From Evernia prunastri (lineage: Eukaryota; Ascomycota; Lecanoromycetes; Lecanorales; Parmeliaceae), in the NCBI GenBank assembly GCA_003184365.1, contig NKYR01000058.1, positions 65,662 to 129,661 of the forward strand: DNA of 64,000 nucleotides. The letters are read 5' to 3'. The first letter of the stretch is position 1, and each line of letters starts with the position of its first letter. Both the position numbers and the translations under genes were made by a program. Below are positions 55,685 to 64,000 of the stretch, one piece after another. The notes beneath the pieces were generated by a model that was given only the letters and a program-made list of their open reading frames with translations, made no database searches and had not been told where the DNA came from.

Positions 55685-57287
55685 TCAGAAATAATTCTCC
55701 GCACGACTCACTTGGACCACCGTCTCCACCACCACCCCATCATTCCCCCCATCCCCATCCCCCCTCCCCGGCGCCCGCATCACCGCCCGCCGCGGCGCCT
55801 GTCCCCCACCCTCCTCATACCCCCCGCCACCGCCACCATCACCTCGACGACTGGGCCGCGACGCTTCGACATCGACCCAGCACTCCTCGCACTGCGACTG
55901 CGGATGCGAGCCCGTCCAGGGAAACACGTGCCGCCGCGCACCACCACCGTCCGTCTCCCGTCCGGCCAATCCGGGCGACAGCATCATGGCGGAGCTGGGG
56001 CGGTGGAGTATCTTGATGCGCGGGAAGGAGCGCTTGCTGCTGCTGCTGTTGTTGCGGCCGCTGCTGAGGAGGGAGAAGGGGGAGGTAGAGGGGAGGATGC
56101 GCTGGATTATGGGGCGTAGGGTTGGGAGGCAGGCGGCTATTATGTAGTTGGCGGGCTCGTTGATGGTCCAGATTGTCCAGAGGAGGGATGTGTCTGGGAG
56201 GTGGGGGGCGGGTTAGGGTTTGTTGAAGTTTTGATTCGGTTGGGGTGGTATGGTAGGGGAGATAGGGAGGGGATGGGGGGGAAAAGGGTCTTCTTGGGAG
56301 GGGGGGAAGAGGGTGTGTGTGGATGTTTGCGCGGGAAGACTTACTGTTTGTAAAGTTTGATGTGTCGGTTCGGAAGAAGATGCTGAGGCGGGCACAGCTC
56401 GCGACGAACCCACTGCTTGTTCGTTAGCCGTGTTTTCCTCGGGGAATAGGGTTTCAAGGTCTTTGATCGGCATACATGATCCCGTGCAAGAAGGTCGCCG
56501 TCAATGCGACCCTTGCGGAAACGGTGAGGTTCAGTTCCCATATCAGAGGCAGCGGGATGACGAGCATGATCGCTCCGGTAGCGACATTTGGGATCGTCAT
56601 GTATCGAGCAAAAGCGACTTCGTCGATGCACGTTCCCCCTTGGATGGATTTGTCCCATTCGTAGGCCACGGGCGTACATTGGAAGATGGCGACGAACGTG
56701 TTGGCGGTGCCGGTGGCGAGGACGACAAAGCCGATCAGACAGACGGCGATGGTGAACGCTCTGTTCCTTGTTGTGAATACACGGACGTAGAGCAAGAGAA
56801 TCGCACATTTGGACAAGGCTACGGAGAGGCCGTAGAGGATCAGCCAGGCCATGAAGCTCTGGGGACTTCGTCAGTAAACTGGGCCAATGTCTGACGGGTC
56901 CATGAAACTCACCTGGCCGAGGATTTTGCCCTCCGATAAGTCTTCCATCTGTGCAGTTGCAACCGAAGCTTCAATGCCTGCTACCCTTGGCACTGTCGTC
57001 AACGGGCTGTTAGTCTTTGACTGGCCCAAGGTTCATGGAGCCTCTGCCTCCAGCTGGACTCATCATGGAGTCGACTCACAGGCAAGACCGAGAGCACAAA
57101 GCCCAAGGGTGAAGAATGTTGCAATCAAGAGCATGTAGTCATCTACCGCAAGAGGGACCTTTCGCATGTTCCGTGAGACGAATCGTCCCCCCACCATCAG
57201 GATTTGCATGACAATCAAAAGCGCCGCGACAATGATGACCTTGTATGCTCCATCACCGTAGGATGTGATGTCCAAGGAGGAGTTCAT
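55685..57287 (-). CDS. Rhodopsin-domain (SAT4/PTH11-like) integral membrane protein
   Basis: Five exons on the minus strand: 57080-57287, 56913-56992, 56476-56858, 56345-56412 and 55685-56193, giving 415 residues. Seven hydrophobic helices fit the fungal rhodopsin domain, for example YKVIIVAALLIVMQILMVGG, FMAWLILYGLSVALSKCAIL and GAIMLVIPLPLIWELNL. The segment GFVASCARLSIFFRTDTSNF appears only after intron 3 is removed, confirming the model. Conserved WTIWTINEPANYIIAACLPT precedes the last helix. The cytosolic tail is rich in glycine, arginine and serine (GGGGGGYEEGGGQAPRRAV). Family knowledge: these are PTH11-type candidate receptors, many of unknown ligand. No light-sensing lysine is claimed. 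Confidence 0.85.
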
Positions 57288-60200
57288 GTTTCGTCTGAGC
57301 AGGCTGGAGAAGGATGTTCCCAGTGGTCTTAATTGCTTTCATAGAGTGGGGGACAAGTCGAAGAGGATCGAGTCAGGAGAAAGTGATGGCAGTTTTATAG
57401 CAAAGACAAATAGGGGAAATCCGAATGCCCGTTCTGGTTGAATATCCCATACTGTTGTATCAAGTCGAGGTTTCCTCGGTTTTGACCGGTATGGCCTCCC
57501 CGCATTGCTCCACACGGATTTCCTTTTCGTAAGTTGCTGTTAGGATATCGCCAGATAAAGATCGGCCGCCACCTTTTGTCCAGGTGCTGATAGATCGTGT
57601 GAAGGTAGGAGTAGCACGAGACGTTCTCATACGATCCATCATCGGCAATTACTTCATCCATAGTGTAGGTGATTGATGGAGTAGGGAAAGATGGTGCGAG
57701 AGGCTGAGAGATTGGCGAAATTAGATCTCGCCACCGAGGATAGCCGCATAGAGTAGCGGAATTTGGAGTGTGGTGCCAGGCGACAGGTGAAGTTGATCGG
57801 GGAGAAAAAGAAAGAAAGAAATGCTAGAAGAGGGTCTGGATTTTGCAGAGGCTTGAACAGGGTTCATGCACCTGTGACATCGGGAGTTTGACAGTTTGAC
57901 GTGATAATAAAGTTCTTGGGTTTTATCCAACGAGTTGCTTGTTTCTTTGATTCTTGGTGTGAGCATATTCAATACTTTACTTGAGGAGAGTCCTTATATC
58001 AATATTCTTTATTGGATTGACATCTTGTGCGCTGTTCGTCGACTGAATGATTTGTAGGCAGGGGCGCATGCAGAGTTTCTGTACACATCCCGTCCTATAG
58101 TACGCATAATCGCAATACCAGTAGTCATGATCCTGAATGAGGGCTTTGGTAGAGGCTTTGCTGAGCACGGCCCCTATTTCACCATCTTTCAACATCTCAA
58201 ATATGGCCCTAGTATGTTATAAGCTACCTTGCGATTGGTTCATCTTCCTACAGCTTCCGAAGCTGATCAACATCGCGTCAGCAAGCGTCATCGCGTCATT
58301 CGCGTAGGGTTGAAGGTAGTCCCGATGGCGGTTCGTGTCGTTGCGCCGTCCCGCTGTCAGGGAACATGGGTTTTCAATTCCGACCCATATGGTCGAACAT
58401 CCCTACGCGCTATATCGAGCTGTGACGTCGCGCTTTTTCTATCTCAGTCTCTCCTTGGCTAGCATCAGATGGCGTGGTTGAAACCCACGTAAAACGCGAC
58501 AACCGCAAAGTTTTACCAAACCAATCTCTTCTTTTCAAGGAAGATTAAAATCAAATCTGCTGTTTGACCCTTCCTTTGATTCCTGCCATAAAGTTCATGT
58601 CCGAATCGCGATTGTCACGACTTACCAATATTTCGAGAAGGGCGACTTTGTCATGCCATCTGCTGTCGATCCTTGACCTTGGTCGACAAAATCACGACTG
58701 GGCTTGAGCGGTAGCATGAAGACGCGACCAGCAGGATTCTAGAGAAATCGGTCCGAAAAATCACGGGGGACTAATAAGGCATCGTGCCATCATTCTCGAG
58801 TTGTGGTTCGACGACACCAATCGCCACTTAGGCTGTATGAGGGCACCGGCGCACCACGCTTGCCCGATTGGGCAGGTGCTTGGCGATTGCGACATGCATT
58901 TCATATGCAGTTCATGTGATGAACTGCAGGAAGGACAGGAGGGAAAGACAGGACCTGCATACGTGCCCAAAGTATTGCTCCCCACTTCAATCAAGAGAGG
59001 ATAGCACGATTGCGCGACAGAAGCAGCACTCTCTGGGAGGGGGATCGTACCTGCATGAGTACGGAGTATTCCGGGCACAAATGGTATGGGATATCCACCT
59101 CTTTTCAGCGACTACTCTCAACACGTGCACCCCAGCTACGGGTGGGGCGCTGAGCGTGATAAAGTCGATGCACTGACCTTCTCATATCATGCATCTCTGC
59201 AACTTGAATTTGAGTCATTGGAATGACCAAAGACAAACGGTATTTGAGATACCCCCCGCCCATCACTCCAATACCAAACCCCGCCCAGGGATACTTTCGG
59301 GCGGCCGCGAGCCTCTCCTGTCAAGTGTGGATGGCGACTGCAGCCTCCGACCCGGAAGATTAGCCTATTCCACCGTCTTCCAGAACAAAACGAAGCATTC
59401 TCTCAGAATCAGCGACGGCAAGATAAGCAAAGAAAGCCCACTTTTAAACTATTGTAAGGTACGCTGATCTGAGTCCAAATCGAATGGTGGGGATGCTGCA
59501 TGTTTCCCTGTCAGCTCTGACACTTCGCCGATCAAACCAACGAAACTACGACCGACAGTGCGAGCGGCAAAAGGCTCAGCTCAAACCAGCCAGAGCATGC
59601 ACAAACCCCGCCTGCGAGATCATAGAAGCCTAAACTTTCTCCACGGGATACTAATGTTAGTCATGCGCGTGGAGACCGGGCAGCAGTGTAAATGGTAATT
59701 CCTCGGTGAGGTTGCAACAGCAGTAGTCTGGCCACCCACACCAACAGCAGTGTCTCCAGCCGTCTCAAGACGGCACTTAGGTACTCAAAATATAGTTAAG
59801 TCTCCGCGATTAAGCTTCTATCGAGCCTTTTGTGTAGCATATCGAAAGGACTGTCTCAACGGGGTACCTAGATGGGAAATTCGGAGAACACTCTGGCGGA
59901 GGGTGTGTTGATCAGGGGGCTTCTTCGCGGTTGGAAGTATGAGCCGTTCGCAAAAGCGTGTGCCGAGAGATACACCCCGTTGAGGTGCAGATGTGCGTGG
60001 CGCAACAAGTAACAGACGACCCGTGCGGTCGGTATCCTCCATCTTCCAGGAACGGAAATACCCACCCAATACGATGCCGGTTATTGTTGTAGCCTCAGTA
60101 AACATTCCGCTCGGTGGGATGTTCACGCCGAACCTGCTGCGCAGTAGAATAGATCTCTAAGTTCTCGAACCCTTGGCTGCATGAGCAGTCATGCACTGTT

Positions 60201-60899
60201 GCGATTCAGATGCAGCCGTGGGTTGCTTTTGCTGGGGCTAGTCTCAGTAACGAAGATCCCTCTCGGTGACCGCGGGTGGCTTGTAAAAGGTGAATTCTAG
60301 CAGTGCTGATGGGAACTCTACTGGTATTGAGTGGACTACAATAGAAGGAGTAACCAGTGCTGGGAGGAGTACGCAGGTGGGCACCAAAAGTCCTGCACAT
60401 GCGCTAGCGACAACCTTACCTTAACTCTGATATCGGAAAGCGGCCCCAAAAAACGTACCGTAGGTGGGCGTTATCCGAGCGTCCCACGGGGTTTGGGTCT
60501 AAAAGTCGATAGGACAGTGTTCCGATCTATCGCGTTGGTGGCTCGAGATGGGCTTAGAGAAATACTCGGTACCGCTTGCTTTGATTGTGCCTCGTATTCT
60601 ACGACCTTGTCTCTAACGGGGTTCTGTAAGCCTACTCCAAGATTTGGGCTGACTAGCATCAATGACAGACCTGAGAAAGTGTAAGAAAGAAAGAAAAAAA
60701 CTGGGTAAGTGGATGATGCATATCTAGGAGCAAAAGAAGCTGGAAGTCTAGAGCTATCGACCTCGTCTTAAGGAGGTTAGATCAGAATCCTCTATCAAAA
60801 CACCGGTGGTTCAGGCTATCGGCTATGGCCAACAGTAGTGAAACAACGCCCGCTCGGGCCCGTCAGTGATACCAGCTCTAATGTCTCTTTCACTACTTC
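57288..60899. other. Long region without recognisable genes
   Basis: 3.6 kb with many short ORFs on both strands (up to 117 codons at 60331-60684) but no family I recognise and no consistent exon chain. Features seen: a perfect 10-bp inverted repeat TGCAGTTCAT/ATGAACTGCA at 58906-58928, and the word CACCAAAAGTCCT at 60383, also present at 12094 and with one change at 24833. It may hold lineage-specific small genes, UTRs or old repeats. Confidence 0.45.
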
Positions 60900-63800
60900 T
60901 CAAAATATCCCTAGCTTGTTCAAGTGAGCCACCGCAGCATCGACTCCCATGTCCACCTTTTCGGCATCTATCCCACTTCCCAGACACGTCGCTTCCTTCC
61001 CTCCTGCCTTTCCTCCCACGACTTCTGTCACCTGCGCTGCCCATTCGCTGGCCACCAGACCCTTAGATCCATGCTCCTGCGAGACTGAGCAACCGTGGGC
61101 GACTTTGGAAGTGACGCTGTCAACACCAACAACATAGACACTCTTGTCTTTGTGCTTGGAGAAGACTTGCTTAACGCATTCGGAAACGGTCTTTGCGGAG
61201 GAAGAATTGGCAGGAAGCCTAGCAACGAATGACGTGCTTGATTTGTTGTGCTCAAAATGAGAGTTGATAAGGTGCATGGCCGCGGCGAGGTTGGCTTTAT
61301 GCATCTCCTTCTGCTCTTTGAGCATTCCTACGGCAAGTTTTTCGCAGCGTTTCGTGAATGCTCGTTTGGTCAGTACTGAGATCGTCAGTTTCGGGAGCTC
61401 GGCTTGGAGGTTCTTCATCAGGATTTCTTTATCGGTGGAGAAAGACATTCCCTCGAGGCGACCCAGGCGTTCTCCGAAGTCCCTAGCATTTTGGCGAACC
61501 GCCAAGGTGGCTTGACCAGTGACAGCAACGATGCGTCGAATGCCTTTTGCGATGCCGAATTCTTCCACCACGATGAGTTCTCTGAGCTCACTCGTTCGGG
61601 CGACGTGCGTTCCTCCGCAGAGTTCGATGCTGTACTTCCACCAGTCTTCGCTGGCTACATCAAGAAGCAGCTTGTCCGTAGGTACGCCTATGGAAACCAC
61701 TCTGACAGGATCGGGATACGTCTCACCGGATATAGAGCGTACGCCTTCGATCTGTAGCGCGGTAGGTAGTTTGACATCCGAGGTAGATACTTCCATATCG
61801 TCCTGAATCATCTGGGTCGATATATCCTCAATTTTTCGAAGTTCCTCATTCGTAATGGCCGCTTTGTGTGAGATGTCGAACCGTAGTTTGTCTGGTGAGA
61901 CCAGCGACCCCTTCTGTTCAACCCCTTTACCTAGAATCTCTCGCGCGGAGTAGTTGAGGATATGAGTTCCAGTATGATTGGCACGGATCGGCTGTCGTCG
62001 TGACTCGTCATACTCGACACGGTCCTTGTCTCCTATCGATAGGGCACCCTCTTTGAGATAGCCGCCGTGAAGGACGTATCCTCCATATGAGTACACGTTG
62101 CTTATGGCCATTTCGGCAACACGGTCGATCACCAACTTTCCGGTATCGCATTCCTGCCCACCCGACTCGGCGTAGAGATTCGTCTTGTCAAGTAGCACAC
62201 CGAATGCTAAGCCCTGAGGTAAATCGGACGTGGTTTGCATGAACTTCTTGTCTCGATATAGCGACTTGATTGTCGACAGAATGACCCCTTTACCATACTT
62301 CGCTGTATCATTTGTTTTAGGGACGCCATCCATTTTGTCTAATGTAGCGATATCGTGCACGTCGAGCTTGACCAGGTCAGACGCATTTTTTCTGTCGCCT
62401 TTACTGACCTCGCGAGCCTTTTCTCGAGCAATAGACACTTCCGACTCGTGAGTATTCAGCCCTTGCTCTTCAGCAATGAATTTCGTGAGATCGACTGGGA
62501 AACCGTACGTGTCTTGAAGACGCCATACATCCGCTCCGGACAGATCTTTCAAGCCTCGAGATCGAAAATCACGAGCGTATTTGTTTAGCATGGCCTCCCC
62601 ACGATCTAGAGTGATTGCGAATGCTTGTTCTTCTTCATTCAGAATTTCTTTGACATCTTGTTCTTTTCTGCGAATTTCCGGGAAGATGTCGCCTAGTTGG
62701 TCAACGACTGTGGGTACAATTTTTGCGAAGAACGAGCCAATCTCGGTATTGAAATATTTCCTGGCATATCGGACACCACGTCGCAAAATTCTGCGCACGA
62801 CGTAAGCACGGCCTATGCTGTCGGGTACAACGCCATCCGAGATGGCAATCGTGCATGTGCGCACATGGTCTGCGACGACGCGGTATGCCGTGTCCACACC
62901 ATCCGTGTCCTCGATACCAAATTTCCCTTGGTACGGACGAGCGTTCGTGACCTCTTGGATCTTTTTGAAGAGTGGAGTAAACACGTCTGTGTCGTAGTTT
63001 GACGGTTTATCCTGCAGGATTGACACTAAACGTTCAAAACCCAACCCAGTATCGATATGCTTGTTCGGAAGCGGGGTCAGGGATCTGTCCTCCTCTCGGT
63101 TGAACTGAACGAAGACCACATTCCAGATTTCTATGACCTGGGGATCGTCTTGATTGACGAGATGTGAAGCATTGCGGCCGCCGCCAACTCTATCGTAATG
63201 GAGTTCAATGCTGGGTCCACAAGGTCCTTGATCGCCATTTCCCAGAAATTGTCCTTCATATCTCCCAGTACAATATGGTCGCTGGGAACACCGACAGCGC
63301 GCCATAAAGCCACTGCCTCGTGGTCTGGGCCTATTCCGCTGGCAGCATCGCCCTCAAAATAAGTGACGTAGATTCTGTCAGGGTCGAGAGCATAGACTTT
63401 GGTAAGTAGCTCCCAGGAGTTTTCGATAGCTTCTTTCTTGAAGTAGTGGGCGAACGACCAGTTGCCGAGCATCTCGAAGAAGGTATGGTGGTAGCTATCC
63501 TTACCGACATCGTCAAGGTCATTGTGCTTGCCGCCTGCGCGAATGCACTTCTGCGAGTTGGTCGCGCACTTCAGTTGGGCAAAGTCAGAATGAGGATCAA
63601 CAGTGCCGAGGAAGATGGACTTGTACTGGTTCATACCAGCATTGGTGAAGAGGAGAGAAGGGTCGTTGTGAGGGACGACAGATGATGAAGGAACTGATGA
63701 CGTTAGCGCATGTAAATCTAGTGGGAGGAATGCTTACTTACCGAAAGTATGCCTTTTCTCCCTGAAAAAGTTGAGAAAGGTATCACGCACGTGTCGGGCG

Positions 63801-63937
63801 GGCCAATCCTGATGTGTGGACGCCATTATAGCTCGGTAAATGCGAGAGTTACTATGAGATGCTGTATTGAAGCCGATGAAGATGTTATTGTAATTGTAGG
63901 TTTTGAGGGTTCTGTGACAGATGAGGAGAAGTCTCAA
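60900..63937 (-). CDS. ALA1: Alanyl-tRNA synthetase, frame broken by one missing base
   Basis: Exon 1 ends at 63742, a 48-bp intron spans 63694-63741, and exon 2 runs to the stop at 60900. Two in-frame ATGs exist: 63937 (adds 37 residues) and 63826 (MASTHQDWPARHVRDTFLNF). Class II synthetase blocks are present (CIRAGGKHNDLDDVGKDSYH, HTFFEMLGNWSFAHYFKKEA). The editing domain has NHTGTHILN and CGGTHVART, and a C-Ala domain ends the protein. At 63235/63236 the frame shifts: the family-conserved NFWEMGDQGPCGP is split between two frames, as if one G were lost from ATGGGC. No intron can fix it. Family knowledge: Ala1 charges tRNA-Ala in cytosol and mitochondria. The gene is essential, so a sequence error is likely. 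Confidence 0.9.
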
Positions 63938-64000
63938 AAGTGCAGGCAGGAACTAATGCTTCTTATACCTAGACGTTGGAACCCTTTTGTAACAAACATC

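Noticed and set aside
57395..57661. 88-codon minus-strand ORF (MDEVIADDGSYENVSCYSYL...)
   Set aside because: A competing frame is equally protein-like, no family is recognised and no exon partners were found.
1..64000. CRISPR arrays, bacterial operons, riboswitches, rRNA genes
   Set aside because: The DNA is fungal nuclear sequence with spliced genes; no regularly spaced repeat-spacer pattern or rRNA sequence was seen.

Overview
The window is nuclear DNA of a filamentous ascomycete (Pezizomycotina). Evidence: GT-AG introns of about 45-150 bp, about 20 protein genes on both strands, a BLI-3 homologue, PTH11/SAT4-type rhodopsin-domain and fungal epoxide-hydrolase families, and AT-rich blocks that look like repeat-induced point mutation (RIP). 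Leotiomycetes is my best guess for the class, with low confidence. Exon coordinates come from reading frames, splice signals and known family alignments by eye; no search was run.

Left arm (1-12.1 kb): the 5' part of the HECT ligase gene HUL5 (-), then RRG9, RGP1, MOB1 and ATP5 (+), then the acireductone dioxygenase gene ADI1 (-). These are housekeeping genes for proteasome-linked ubiquitination, mitochondrial gene expression, Ypt6/Golgi traffic, mitotic exit, ATP synthase and methionine salvage.

Rearranged block (12.1-35.9 kb): two 133-bp LTR copies (12490-12622 and 28018-28150) lie in opposite orientation. Their outer flanks carry the same 5-bp target duplication, and AT-rich remnants lie on their inner sides. 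I infer that one retrotransposon was split by an inversion carrying the genes now at 13.7-24.7 kb. Those genes are a HIT zinc-finger gene (+), a Ras-like GTPase/RasGEF fusion (-), a GH63-like gene (-) and a gene with an F-box-like segment and three SUMO-interacting-like motifs (-). A degenerate TA-flanked DNA transposon (24855-27460) follows. A largely un-RIPped Ty3/gypsy element (28848-35024, minus strand) and further LTRs close the block. The assembly is suspect there because of isolated N characters.

Right arm (36-64 kb): a small predicted membrane protein (+), a truncated 2-hydroxyacid dehydrogenase (-), an RraA-like protein (+), PDH E2 (-) divergent from SEC7 (+), a hAT-type MITE, a secreted eight-cysteine protein (+), an epoxide hydrolase (-), a BLI-3-like flavoprotein (+), a seven-helix rhodopsin-domain protein (-), about 3.6 kb with no recognisable gene, and alanyl-tRNA synthetase (-). 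The synthetase reading frame is broken by one missing base.

The genes are not one pathway. Several serve mitochondria (RRG9, ATP5, PDH E2, probably AlaRS), and SEC7 and RGP1 both act in Golgi trafficking. The most noteworthy items are the inferred inversion, the tandem SIM-like motifs with an F-box-like segment, the GTPase-GEF fusion, the hAT MITE and the AlaRS frame break.
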